Positions 18,259 to 26,193 of a stretch of DNA of 64,000 bases are shown here, one piece after another. A program made the translations under genes and the position numbers. This DNA is from Streptomyces cinerochromogenes (lineage in GTDB: Bacteria; Actinomycetota; Actinomycetes; Streptomycetales; Streptomycetaceae). How positions within the stretch are numbered: the first letter of the stretch is position 1; every line of letters starts with the position of its first letter. Below the pieces are notes generated by a model that worked only from the letters and a program-made list of their open reading frames with translations, was not told where the DNA came from and ran no database searches. The DNA lies in contig NZ_BMRM01000002.1 of assembly GCF_014648635.1 (NCBI RefSeq), positions 1-64,000 of the forward strand, written 5' to 3'.

Positions 18259-18511
18259 CCTTCTTCAGACGGCGGCGTTCGCGCTCGGACAGGCCGCCCC
18301 AGATGCCGAAGCGCTCGTCGTTGGCGAGGGCGTATTCGAGGCACTCGGAGCGGACCTCGCAGGCGAGGCAGACCTTCTTGGCCTCTCTGGTGGAGCCGCC
18401 CTTTTCGGGGAAGAAGGACTCGGGGTCGGTCTGGGCGCACAGCGCGCGCTCCTGCCAGCCGAGTTCCTCGTCCGCGTCGTCGACCAGCAGTTGCTGCACC
18501 AGCTCGGTCAT
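18248..18511 (-). CDS. whiB: WhiB, iron-sulfur transcription factor for sporulation
   Basis: This 87-aa protein has the Wbl signature. Four cysteines lie in the pattern ALCAQTDPE...CLACEVRSEC, which ligates a [4Fe-4S] cluster. Then comes the GIWGGLSERERRRLKK turn and basic tail, which contacts DNA and the principal sigma factor. The sequence beginning MTELVQQLLVDDADEELGW matches S. coelicolor WhiB as I remember it, rather than WblA or WblE. WhiB acts with WhiA to drive sporulation septation in aerial hyphae. ATG 18511 is preceded by GAGGGG. It is monocistronic; a good promoter lies at 18584-18613. The downstream side carries repeats including a copy of its own 3' end. Confidence 0.93.
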   Translation of the reverse strand: MTELVQQLLVDDADEELGWQERALCAQTDPESFFPEKGGSTREAKKVCLACEVRSECLEYALANDERFGIWGGLSERERRRLKKAAV

Positions 18512-18583
18512 GTGCGCCCCTCGTCTGTCTTTCGCGTCCCCGTGCCTGGCCGTTACCGATGTCGGCTGAACGACACGAGTGAA

Positions 18584-18613
18584 ATTACAAGTGTGCTGCT
18601 CCGGGCGAGTCAA
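18584..18613 (-). promoter_or_regulatory. whiB vegetative-type promoter
   Basis: On the minus strand a -35 of TTGACT (18608-18613) and a -10 of TGTAAT (18584-18589) are separated by 18 bases. Transcription would start near 18577, giving a leader of about 65 bases before the whiB ATG. whiB in S. coelicolor is known to have two promoters; only this one is clear here. Confidence 0.65.
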
Positions 18614-18895
18614 GCCGAGATCTGCTATTGGGTCCGTTATTCACTCTGCGGAACCAAGGCCGTGCGGAAAGTGTTCAAATCGCCATAAACCTTGACACGC
18701 AGCCGGACCCACGGGGGCGACCGCAACCCCGTACAGACTCTCTGTACGCAGAAGGACGCCTCCGTGTTCGATCCCGTTCCGCGAGCCTCAAGCGCTCGGA
18801 TGTGCCCCATGTGTCCCGGCTCCCCGGTGAGCAAACCTTTCACCTTCCAGGTGAACCGGATGAGGTGAAACATGTCCCACATACCGGGCACCGAG

Positions 18896-18931
18896 TTGAC
18901 AGTGCGGGTGTGAACCGATGTCCTAGTGGGC
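18896..18931 (+). promoter_or_regulatory. promoter of the poly-Cys leader / cysteine dioxygenase unit
   Basis: A consensus -35, TTGACA (18896-18901), is followed after 17 bases by TGTCCT (18919-18924), a weak -10. A start at -10 plus 7 would fall at about 18931-18932, exactly the A of the leader ATG, so the transcript would be leaderless. This is inferred from spacing only. Confidence 0.5.
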
Positions 18932-19027
18932 ATGCTCGCGAACTTGGCGCCCACCTCGACCCGCTCCGCCGGGTCCCTCGGTGCCGCCCGCGCGCGCTGT
19001 AGCTGTTGTTGCTGTTCCAGCTGTTGA
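18932..19027 (+). CDS. poly-cysteine leader peptide (putative cysteine-responsive attenuator)
   Basis: A 31-codon frame starts at ATG 18932. It ends CSCCCCSSC then TGA, so six of its last nine codons are Cys, all clustered at the end. It lies 177 bases before cysteine dioxygenase on the same strand. Its ATG coincides with the predicted transcription start, so translation would be leaderless. Poly-Cys leaderless short ORFs acting as cysteine-responsive attenuators are described in mycobacteria. This architecture is the same, but here it is linked to a cysteine-degrading enzyme rather than a biosynthetic one. The following C-rich, G-poor stretch (about 19085-19204) could be a Rho-loading region. 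The peptide has no other recognisable domain. Function is inferred from composition and position. Confidence 0.7.
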   Translation: MLANLAPTSTRSAGSLGAARARCSCCCCSSC

Positions 19028-19084
19028 GCCAAGCCCGCTCCGGCTGTTCCCGAGTCCATCCCGGCTCGGCCGCGTCTCCCGCCG

Positions 19085-19204
19085 CGTGACCCCTCATCCA
19101 GGGCACCCCGCCCGCCCGCGACCCGGGCGGACCGTACGCGCCACCCCGGCTCCACACCCCCCAGCTCCAGCCCCCCACTCTTCACCGAGGACCACCCACC
19201 CCCG
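19085..19204 (+). promoter_or_regulatory. C-rich leader segment, possible Rho-utilisation site
   Basis: This segment between the poly-Cys ORF and cysteine dioxygenase is strongly C over G (for example CCACCCCGGCTCCACACCCC and the run to CCACCCACCCCC). This is the composition of rut sites. Only a weak GAGGA lies 13 bases before the downstream ATG. No strong intrinsic hairpin with a T-run was found. Confidence 0.35.
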
Positions 19205-19699
19205 ATGAACAGCGACAACGACCTCCAGATCGCCGGCGACATCCTCGAAGTCCCGCACCTGCTCCAGCCTCCGCGCGAGCACCCGGCCACCGTCGCCGAG
19301 TTCGTGGGGCTCGCCCGCTCGATCGCCGCCGACCGCGACCAGTGGGCGCACCTCGTCCGCTACGACGCCACCACCCGCTGGTACCACCGGCTGCGCACCG
19401 GCCCCGGGTACGAGGTGTGGCTGCTGTCCTGGGTGCCCGGTCAGGGCAGCGGGCTGCACGACCACGGGCCCTCGTCCGGCGTGCTCACCGTCCTGGAGGG
19501 CACCCTCACCGAGCGCACCGGGCGCGGCACGCGCGCGCTGGCGGCGGGCGCGCAGCGGGTGTTCGCGCCGGGCTACGTCCACGAGGTGGTGAACGACGCG
19601 CTGGAGCCGGCGGTCAGCCTGCACGTGTACCACCCCGGGCTGACCCAGATGCCCATGCACGCCTCCCCGCACTGCGAAGCGCGTCCGGTGGTCGTCTGA
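19205..19699 (+). CDS. cysteine dioxygenase family protein
   Basis: This 164-aa cupin belongs to the type I cysteine dioxygenase family, which oxidises cysteine to cysteine sulfinate with non-haem iron. Iron ligands are visible as HDHG (near residues 87-90) and the later His of GYVHEVVN. The LHVYHPGL motif carries the conserved active-site Tyr. Bacterial members often lack the crosslinking Cys; whether it is present here I could not settle, although a Cys occurs near the end (HCEARP). The gene follows a poly-Cys leader that probably senses cysteine supply. fbiA begins 33 bases downstream, so the F420 genes may share its transcript. Thiol dioxygenases of this family can also use other thiol acids. 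Confidence 0.88.
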   Translation: MNSDNDLQIAGDILEVPHLLQPPREHPATVAEFVGLARSIAADRDQWAHLVRYDATTRWYHRLRTGPGYEVWLLSWVPGQGSGLHDHGPSSGVLTVLEGTLTERTGRGTRALAAGAQRVFAPGYVHEVVNDALEPAVSLHVYHPGLTQMPMHASPHCEARPVVV

Positions 19700-19732
19700 C
19701 GCGTTGTCGGACCCGCCTGCAAGACTGGGCCC

Positions 19733-20692
19733 ATGCGCATTGTGGTTCTGGCAGGCGGCATCGGTGGTGCCCGGTTCCTGCGCGGTCTGAAGCGGGCCGT
19801 GCCGGACGCGGACATCACGGTCATCGGCAACACCGGCGACGACATCCACCTCTTCGGGCTGAAGGTCTGCCCGGACCTCGACACGGTGATGTACACGCTG
19901 GGCGGCGGCATCAACGAGGAGCAGGGCTGGGGACGGAGCGACGAGACCTTCCACCTCAAGGAGGAGCTGGCGGCCTACGGCGTGGGCCCGGAGTGGTTCG
20001 GGCTGGGGGACCGGGATTTCGCCACGCACATCGTGCGGACGCAGATGCTGGGCGCCGGCTATCCGCTGAGCGCGGTCACCGAGGCGCTGTGCGACCGCTG
20101 GAAGCCGGGCGTGCGGCTGATCCCGATGTCCGACGACCGTGTCGAGACGCACGTGGCCGTCGACCTGGACGGTGAGCGCAAGGCGATCCACTTCCAGGAG
20201 TACTGGGTGAGGCTGCGCGCCTCCGTCCCGGCGGAGGCGATCGTCCCGGTCGGCGCCGAGCAGGCCAAGCCGGCCCCGGGCGTGCTGGAGGCCATCGCCG
20301 GGGCGGACGTCATCCTCTTCCCGCCGTCCAACCCGGTCGTGTCCATCGGCACCATCCTCGCCGTGCCCGGCATCCGCGAGGCCATCGCCGACGCGGGCGT
20401 GCCGGTGGTCGGCCTCTCCCCGATCGTCGGGGACGCGCCCGTGCGCGGCATGGCCGACAAGGTGCTCGCCGCCGTGGGCGTGGAGTCCACGGCCGCCGCG
20501 GTCGCCGAGCACTACGGCTCGGGGCTGCTGGACGGCTGGCTGGTCGACACCGTCGACGCGGGCGCGGTCGAGCGGGTCGAGTCGGACGGCATCCGCTGCC
20601 GGGCCGTACCGCTGATGATGACCGACCTGGACGCGACCGCGCAGATGGCACGGGAGGCGCTGGCGCTGGCCGAGGAGGTGCGGGGGGCGTGA
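19733..20692 (+). CDS. fbiA: 2-phospho-L-lactate transferase / FbiA, coenzyme F420 synthesis
   Basis: The 319-aa CofD/FbiA protein joins the phospho(enol)pyruvyl- or phospholactyl-guanosine donor to the deazaflavin Fo, giving the F420-0 precursor. The N-terminal [13 protein letters not shown] is the family's Rossmann-like donor loop. [23 protein letters not shown] and the [14 protein letters not shown] block are also typical. The stop overlaps the fbiB GTG by four bases (GTGA), showing translational coupling. F420 is an electron carrier used by many actinobacterial reductases, including antibiotic pathways. The start ATG is close to the end of the cysteine dioxygenase gene. Confidence 0.95.
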   Translation: MRIVVLAGGIGGARFLRGLKRAVPDADITVIGNTGDDIHLFGLKVCPDLDTVMYTLGGGINEEQGWGRSDETFHLKEELAAYGVGPEWFGLGDRDFATHIVRTQMLGAGYPLSAVTEALCDRWKPGVRLIPMSDDRVETHVAVDLDGERKAIHFQEYWVRLRASVPAEAIVPVGAEQAKPAPGVLEAIAGADVILFPPSNPVVSIGTILAVPGIREAIADAGVPVVGLSPIVGDAPVRGMADKVLAAVGVESTAAAVAEHYGSGLLDGWLVDTVDAGAVERVESDGIRCRAVPLMMTDLDATAQMAREALALAEEVRGA

Positions 20693-22017
20693 GCGACACG
20701 GCGTCCGCAGGGACGGCCGAGCGGCCCGGGTACCGGGTCTGGGCCCTGTCCGGCATCCCGGAGGTGCAGCCGGGCGACGACATCGCCAAGCTGATCGCCG
20801 CGGCCGAGCCGGGCCTGGCCGACGGGGACGTGCTGATCGTCACCTCGAAGATCGTCTCCAAGGCGGAGGGCCGGATCGTGCAGGCGGCCGACCGGGAGGC
20901 CGCGATCGACGCGGAGACGGTCCGCGTGGTGGCCCGGCGCGGCACGCTGCGGATCGTGGAGAACCGGCAGGGTCTGGTCATGGCCGCCGCCGGCGTCGAC
21001 GCCTCCAACACCCCCGCCGGGACGGTGCTGTTGCTGCCCGAGGATCCGGACGCGTCCGCGCGCGCGATCCGGGCCGGGCTGCGCGACACCCTCGGCGTCG
21101 AGGTCGGGGTCGTCGTCACCGACACCTTCGGGCGGCCCTGGCGCTCCGGGCTCACCGACGTGGCGATCGGCGCCGCCGGGGTGCGCGTGCTGGACGACCT
21201 GCGCGGGGGCACGGACGCGTACGGCAATCCGCTCAGCGCGACCGTCGTCGCCACGGCGGACGAGCTGGCCGCCGCCGGTGACCTGGTCAAGGGCAAGGCG
21301 GAGGGCCGGCCGGTGGCCGTGGTGCGCGGACTGCCCCACGTGGTGGCCGACGAGGAAGGGGAGGGCGCCCGGGCACTGGTGCGCACCGCGCAGGACGACA
21401 TGTTCCGGCTCGGCACCTCCGAGGCGGTGCGGGAGGCGGTGACCCAGCGCCGCACCGTGCGGGCGTTCACCGACGACCCCGTGGACCCCGGCGCGGTCCG
21501 CCGAGCGGTGGCCGCCGCGGTCACCGCGCCCGCGCCGCACCACACCACGCCCTGGCGGTTCGTGCTGCTGGAGTCGGAGGAGTCGCGGACACGGCTGCTC
21601 GACGCGATGCGGGACGCCTGGATCGCCGACCTGCGCCGGGACGGCAAGAGCGAGGAGTCCGTCGCGAAGCGGGTCCGGCGCGGTGACGTGCTGCGCAACG
21701 CGCCGTACCTGATCGTGCCGTGCCTCGTCATGGACGGCTCGCACACCTACGGGGACGCCCGGCGGGACGGCGCCGAGCGGGAGATGTTCGTGGTCGCCAT
21801 GGGCGCGGGCGTGCAGAACCTGCTGGTCGCGCTGGCCGGGGAGCGGCTGGGCTCGGCGTGGGTGTCGTCCACGATGTTCTGCCGGGACGTGGTGCGCGAG
21901 GTGCTGGAGCTGCCGGCGGACTGGGACCCGATGGGCGCGGTGGCGGTCGGCCGTCCGGCCGAGGAGCCGAGGCCGCGGGCCGAGCGGGATGCGGGGGCGT
22001 TCGTCGAGGTGCGGTGA
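20689..22017 (+). CDS. fbiB: F420-0:gamma-glutamyl ligase fused to FMN nitroreductase domain (FbiB)
   Basis: This 442-aa two-domain FbiB adds the glutamate tail to F420-0. In actinobacteria it also reduces the dehydro precursor. Residues about 10-245 are the CofE ligase, with [13 protein letters not shown] at the start and [21 protein letters not shown] in the core. Residues about 255-442 are a nitroreductase-like FMN domain beginning [18 protein letters not shown] and including [23 protein letters not shown] sequence. The GTG start at 20689 overlaps the fbiA stop. The fused form is the normal actinobacterial arrangement, unlike archaeal single-domain CofE. Confidence 0.95.
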   Translation: MSDTASAGTAERPGYRVWALSGIPEVQPGDDIAKLIAAAEPGLADGDVLIVTSKIVSKAEGRIVQAADREAAIDAETVRVVARRGTLRIVENRQGLVMAAAGVDASNTPAGTVLLLPEDPDASARAIRAGLRDTLGVEVGVVVTDTFGRPWRSGLTDVAIGAAGVRVLDDLRGGTDAYGNPLSATVVATADELAAAGDLVKGKAEGRPVAVVRGLPHVVADEEGEGARALVRTAQDDMFRLGTSEAVREAVTQRRTVRAFTDDPVDPGAVRRAVAAAVTAPAPHHTTPWRFVLLESEESRTRLLDAMRDAWIADLRRDGKSEESVAKRVRRGDVLRNAPYLIVPCLVMDGSHTYGDARRDGAEREMFVVAMGAGVQNLLVALAGERLGSAWVSSTMFCRDVVREVLELPADWDPMGAVAVGRPAEEPRPRAERDAGAFVEVR

Positions 22018-22133
22018 AGCACACCGGGCAACACCGGGCGGGGTGAAACACACCGGACACCGCCTAGTCTCGTAGGGCGGCACCGGTACCCCTGGGGCTC
22101 ATTCGCGCAGGACTCATCGCGTAGGACTCATTC

Positions 22134-23156
22134 GTGGCAGGACGTTTCCCCCAGCGGCCCACGCGTACGACCGTGCGCGGCGGGCACGTCGCCGTGCCCG
22201 CGGGGGCCGCCGGGGGGATACCGCGGCAGGCCTCGGCGCCCGCGCGGGTGCGGCGGTGGGTGCCGGACGGGCCGCTGGACCTCGGGCTGACCCTCGGCCC
22301 GCTGCGGCGCGGGCCCGCCGACCCGACGTTCCGGGCCACGGCCGACGGATCCGTGTGGCGGGCCTGCCGCACGCCCGCCGGGCCGGGGACGCTGCGAGTG
22401 CGGGCCTACGGCGGTGAGGTGCTCGGTGAGGCGTGGGGGCCGGGGGCGGAGTGGCTGCTGGAGCAGTTGCCGGAGCTGCTCGGTGCCGCCGACGAGCCCG
22501 ACGCGTTCGTCCCACGGCACCGGGTCGTGGCGCTGGCGCGGCACCGGCGGCCGGGGCTCAGGCTGACCCGGACCGGACTGGTGCTGGAGTCGCTGATTCC
22601 GTCCGTGCTGGAGCAGAAGGTCACCACCGACGAGGCGTACCGGGCGTGGCGGCGGCTCGTTCGGAGGTTCGGGGAGCCGGCACCGGGGCCCGCGGGGGTG
22701 GGCGAGCGGGCGATGTGGGTGATGCCGGCGGCGCGGACCTGGGCGCTGATTCCGTCCTGGGAGTGGCATCGGGCCGGGGTGGACGACAAGCGGGCGTCGA
22801 CGATCCTGCGGGCCGTGCGGGTCGCCGCGCGGCTGGAGCAGGGGGTGGGGATGCCGGCGGCCGAGGCTCGGGCGCGGTTGGAGGTCGTGCCGGGGGTGGG
22901 GCCGTGGACGTCGGCGGAAGTGGTGCAGCGCAGTCACGGGGCGGCGGACGCGGTGACCGTCGGGGACCTGCATCTGCCGGGGATCGTGGGCTGGGCGCTG
23001 GCGGGGGACCGGGACGCCGACGACGCGGAGATGCTGCGGCTGCTGGAGCCGTACGCCGGGCAGCGGCATCGGGCGGCTCGGCTGATCCTGCTGAGCGGGT
23101 CCGTGCCGGCGCGGCGGGCGCCGAAGATGCGGCGGGTGGACATCGGGTTGCTGTGA
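22134..23156 (+). CDS. AlkA-like DNA-3-methyladenine glycosylase family protein
   Basis: This 340-aa base-excision enzyme belongs to the HhH-GPD superfamily. An N-terminal domain of about 110 residues is followed by the alpha-helical glycosylase core (LVLESLIPSVLEQKVTTDEAY). The helix-hairpin-helix is LEVVPGVGPWTSAEVV, and the catalytic Asp follows in AVTVGDLHLPG. It probably removes alkylated purines from DNA. The GTG at 22134 starts just after TCATTC; no strong ribosome site is evident, so the start is moderately uncertain. There is a 116-base gap after fbiB with repeated ACACCGG triplets and no strong hairpin, so read-through from fbiB is possible. Confidence 0.85.
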   Translation: MAGRFPQRPTRTTVRGGHVAVPAGAAGGIPRQASAPARVRRWVPDGPLDLGLTLGPLRRGPADPTFRATADGSVWRACRTPAGPGTLRVRAYGGEVLGEAWGPGAEWLLEQLPELLGAADEPDAFVPRHRVVALARHRRPGLRLTRTGLVLESLIPSVLEQKVTTDEAYRAWRRLVRRFGEPAPGPAGVGERAMWVMPAARTWALIPSWEWHRAGVDDKRASTILRAVRVAARLEQGVGMPAAEARARLEVVPGVGPWTSAEVVQRSHGAADAVTVGDLHLPGIVGWALAGDRDADDAEMLRLLEPYAGQRHRAARLILLSGSVPARRAPKMRRVDIGLL

Positions 23157-23181
23157 GGTGCGGGCTGCTCCGCTGCCGTCA

Positions 23182-23240
23182 GCGCCCCGAAGGGGCGCGG
23201 GGAACTGCGCGAGCAACCCACGACGCGCCGCGGACGGCTG
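23182..23240. repeat. dispersed Streptomyces GCGCCCC-hairpin element
   Basis: GCGCCCC-GAA-GGGGCGC (23182-23198) followed by GGGGAACTGCGCGAGCAACC matches, from memory, a very abundant intergenic element of Streptomyces chromosomes. It lies between the convergent glycosylase and manC genes and probably serves as their terminator. Confidence 0.7.
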
Positions 23241-23292
23241 ACGGGCCCGGCAAGGCGGACGGGGCGATGGGGGGTGGGGGCGAAGCCCCCGG

Positions 23293-24375
23293 CTACTGGT
23301 CGGAAGAGAAGCGCACCGCTCCCGCCGGGATGCGGGCGTCGCACCAGACCCGGGCCCCCTGGAGGAGTTCGTTGTCGGCGCCCACGACCGCACCGTCCCC
23401 GATGACCGTGCCGGTGAGGACGGAGCGTTCGCCGACGCGGGCCCGGGTGCCGATGAGGGAATCGGTGATGACGGCGCCGGGTTCGATGACGGCGCCGGGG
23501 AGGATGGTGGAGCCGTAGATCCGCGCACCCTCCGCCACGAACGCGCCCTCTCCCACCACCGTGCCGCCCGTCACCTTGGCGTCCGGCGCCACCGTGGCCG
23601 AGGGAAGGATGAGGCGGTCGCCGCAGCGGCCCGGTACCGCCGGGGACGGCGCGCGGCCGAGGACCAGGTCGGCCGAGCCGCGGACGAAGGCGGCCGGGGT
23701 GCCGAGGTCCAGCCAGTAGGTGGAGTCGACCATGCCCTGCAGATGCGCGCCGGCGGCCAGCAGGCCGGGGAAGGTCTCCCGCTCCACGGAGACGGGACGG
23801 CCGGCCGGGATCATGTCGATCAGCGAGCGTCTGAAGACGTACGCGCCCGCGTTGATCTGGTCGGTGACGATCTCCTCCGGCGTCTGCGGCTTCTCCAGGA
23901 AGGCGAGGACGCGGCCGGTCTCGTCGGTGGGGACGAGGCCGTAGGCGCGCGGGTCCGTCACCTTCGTCAGGTGGAGCGAGACATCGGCGCCCGTCGACTC
24001 GTGGGTGTCCACCAGGGCCCTGATGTCCAGCCCGGTCAGGATGTCGCCGTTGAAGATCAGCACCGGGTCGTCGGGACCGGAGCGCAGCCGGGAGGCGACG
24101 TTGCGGATGGCCCCGCCCGTGCCGAGGGGCTCCTCCTCCGTCACGTACTCGATGTGCAGGCCCAGCCCGGAACCGTCACCGAAGTACGGCTCGAAGACCT
24201 CGGCCAGATAGCTGGTCGCGAGGACGATGTGCTCGACGCCCGCCGCCCGCGCCCGGGCCAGCTGATGGGTGAGGAACGGCACCCCTGCGGCCGGGACCAT
24301 CGGCTTCGGCGTGTGCACCGTGAGCGGTCGCAGCCGGGTTCCTTTGCCGCCGACCAGGAGGATCGCTTCTGTCAC
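23293..24375 (-). CDS. manC: mannose-1-phosphate guanylyltransferase / NDP-sugar synthase
   Basis: The 360-aa enzyme has an N-terminal nucleotidyltransferase with the signature LLVGGKGTRLRPLT, PKPMVPAAG, and the GTGGAIRNV and IFNGDIL metal-site motifs (residues about 5-235). A left-handed beta-helix follows (about 255-345), of the LbH type, with hexapeptide repeats such as GTVVGEGAFVAEGARI. This two-domain form is the actinobacterial GDP-mannose pyrophosphorylase (GTP plus mannose-1-P). Related enzymes make dTDP- or UDP-glucose, so substrate is inferred, supported by manA and the phosphomannomutase in this window. It is monocistronic, facing the DNA glycosylase. Confidence 0.88.
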   Translation of the reverse strand: MTEAILLVGGKGTRLRPLTVHTPKPMVPAAGVPFLTHQLARARAAGVEHIVLATSYLAEVFEPYFGDGSGLGLHIEYVTEEEPLGTGGAIRNVASRLRSGPDDPVLIFNGDILTGLDIRALVDTHESTGADVSLHLTKVTDPRAYGLVPTDETGRVLAFLEKPQTPEEIVTDQINAGAYVFRRSLIDMIPAGRPVSVERETFPGLLAAGAHLQGMVDSTYWLDLGTPAAFVRGSADLVLGRAPSPAVPGRCGDRLILPSATVAPDAKVTGGTVVGEGAFVAEGARIYGSTILPGAVIEPGAVITDSLIGTRARVGERSVLTGTVIGDGAVVGADNELLQGARVWCDARIPAGAVRFSSDQ

Positions 24376-24564
24376 CTGTCGTCTCTGCTTCCTGCCGGGA
24401 CCGGCCGAACGGTTCGTCGCACTCTTTTCGGCCGGTCAGTGTATGCAGACCGTGCGACGACGCCCTCGACGGCCGCGCGGTGTCCCGCGAGATCGACGCG
24501 CGGTGTCCGCCGGGCCGCCGCGCCCGCCCGTCCCTCCGACGGCGGTGGACGCGGACTTTCGGCC

Positions 24565-26064
24565 TCAGCGCCCCTGGTACGCCGCCGCGCTGGAACGGGC
24601 GGTGCCGAGCTTGGCGTAGAGCCGCTTGCCGGGGCACTCGGTGGCGAACCCGTCCCGATGGCCGGAGATCACGTTCAGTCGTACGCTCTTCCCCTTGGGG
24701 TAGAGATTGCCACCGCCCGACGTGAGATATGTCTTTCCGCGCGGATTGACCCCATAGAGCCCAAGCTTCCACGCGGTGAGCCGGGCCACGGCCGTCACCG
24801 CGCTGCCCGCCGGCTCGGTCGTGGTGTACGTGCCGATCACGGCGATGCCCATGCTGTTCGTGTTGAACCCGAGGGTGTGCGCGCCGAGCACCGCCTTGGC
24901 GACGCCCCCGGCCCGGCCCTCGTAGAGGGTTCCGCACTTGTCCACGAGGAAGTTGTAGCCGATGTCCCGCCAGCCCATGCTCTTGACGTGGTAGCGGTAG
25001 ATGCTGCGGATGACGGACGGGGCCTGGGCGCAGGTGTACGTGTTGCCCGTGGCGGTGTGGTGGACGAAGGCCGCCTTGATCGCCTTCGTGTAGACGAACC
25101 CGCGCTCGCGCAGTGACTCGTCCGCGCCCCAGCCGCGGCGCGTGACGATCCGCGGACGCGGTCCGATGTACGGCTTCGCCCGCGCCGGGTCCTGGAGTCC
25201 GGGGACCTGGAGCCGGGCCAGCTCGCGTTCGGTGGCCTGCCGGTCCAGTTCGGGGATCGCGTAGGAGCCGAAGTCGGTGATGTCGGCGTTGGCGGCCGAG
25301 GCGGCGAGCGCGGCCTCGGTGTCGAGGGCGGTGCGGGGCGGGTCGTCGGCCGGCAGGTTCCCGGGCACCGCCTCCCCCGCGTCCCGCACGCCCTTCACCT
25401 CCGAGGTCTGCTCCGTTCCCCCCGTCTCCCCCGTACCCTCACCGGGGTCCACGAGTTCCAGCCGCAACCCCGACGGCAGCGCGGACCGGAGCGCGGACCG
25501 CGGCCCGCCCGCACTCGCCCCTCGCATCCCTCGCGCCTCCCCGGTGCCGTCCGCGCGCACCCGTACGTCCACGCCGTCCGAGTCGCCCACCCACAGCGGC
25601 GCGGTCCCGCCGTGCACCCGCCCGGAGGAGCGTTCCGCCGTAGCCGTCTCGGCGCCGTGGTCGGCGTTGTGCGTCTCGACGTCCTGCCAGCCGGACCACT
25701 CCCCCGTCGCCACGGACCGGGTGCGCACCTGCACCCGGCCGTGCAGCTCGGTGGCCGGGTCGTCCCAGACCACGCCGACCAGTGCGAACCGCGCGAGGCC
25801 GGTGCGGTGCAGGCCCTGTTCCGGGACCGCGCCGGGCGCGCCCTCCCGGGAGACAGGCGCGAGCGGCAGCGACCGGGTGCTCCCGGGGACCGCGGACCCG
25901 GCCGTCACGGACCCGGCCGGCATGCCGGCGACAGCGGACCCGGCCGGCGTACCGGCGACGGCGGGCCCGGCCGGGGCGAGCGCGACGGCCGTGGCGAGGG
26001 CGACACCGATCGAGCAGGCGGCGAGCGGGGAGACGCCGGGGCAGGAGGTGAGGAATCCACGCAT
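24565..26064 (-). CDS. secreted peptidoglycan-recognition-type N-acetylmuramoyl-L-alanine amidase
   Basis: From ATG 26064 the product is 499 aa. Residues 1-37 are a signal peptide (LAACSIGVALATAVALAPAG). A repeated TPAGSAVAG-like linker and a strand-rich middle domain follow (about 85-200). The catalytic PGRP/Amidase_2 domain is at about 305-490. Zinc ligands are His335 or 336 (FVHHTATGN), His469 (ISGHRDG) and Cys477 (TECPG); Tyr371 lies in the IGYNFLVD strand. It would cleave the bond between muramic acid and the stem peptide outside the cell. ATG codons at 26082 and 26088 are alternative starts; none has a strong ribosome site. It is next to a divergent TIGR03089 gene. Confidence 0.9.
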   Translation of the reverse strand: MRGFLTSCPGVSPLAACSIGVALATAVALAPAGPAVAGTPAGSAVAGMPAGSVTAGSAVPGSTRSLPLAPVSREGAPGAVPEQGLHRTGLARFALVGVVWDDPATELHGRVQVRTRSVATGEWSGWQDVETHNADHGAETATAERSSGRVHGGTAPLWVGDSDGVDVRVRADGTGEARGMRGASAGGPRSALRSALPSGLRLELVDPGEGTGETGGTEQTSEVKGVRDAGEAVPGNLPADDPPRTALDTEAALAASAANADITDFGSYAIPELDRQATERELARLQVPGLQDPARAKPYIGPRPRIVTRRGWGADESLRERGFVYTKAIKAAFVHHTATGNTYTCAQAPSVIRSIYRYHVKSMGWRDIGYNFLVDKCGTLYEGRAGGVAKAVLGAHTLGFNTNSMGIAVIGTYTTTEPAGSAVTAVARLTAWKLGLYGVNPRGKTYLTSGGGNLYPKGKSVRLNVISGHRDGFATECPGKRLYAKLGTARSSAAAYQGR

Positions 26065-26193
26065 GTGCCTGATCTTGGACATAGTCATACATACATGTCC
26101 ATCAAGGAACTGACGGTGTGTCGGGCAGCGTTCCGCCGAACCGGTGGCACCACCGCCCGCCGCGCGCGCCCGCCCGCGCGTACCCTGTGCCGG

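Noticed and set aside
18637..19290. 217-codon minus-strand frame opposite the Cys leader
   Set aside because: No ribosome site or domain; its Gln-rich part is the complement of the Cys codons, so it is a shadow of the leader.
25280..26110. Plus-strand frame across the amidase N-terminus
   Set aside because: Ser/Pro/Thr-rich translation that mirrors the amidase signal and linker; the amidase has clear zinc ligands, so the plus frame is not a gene.
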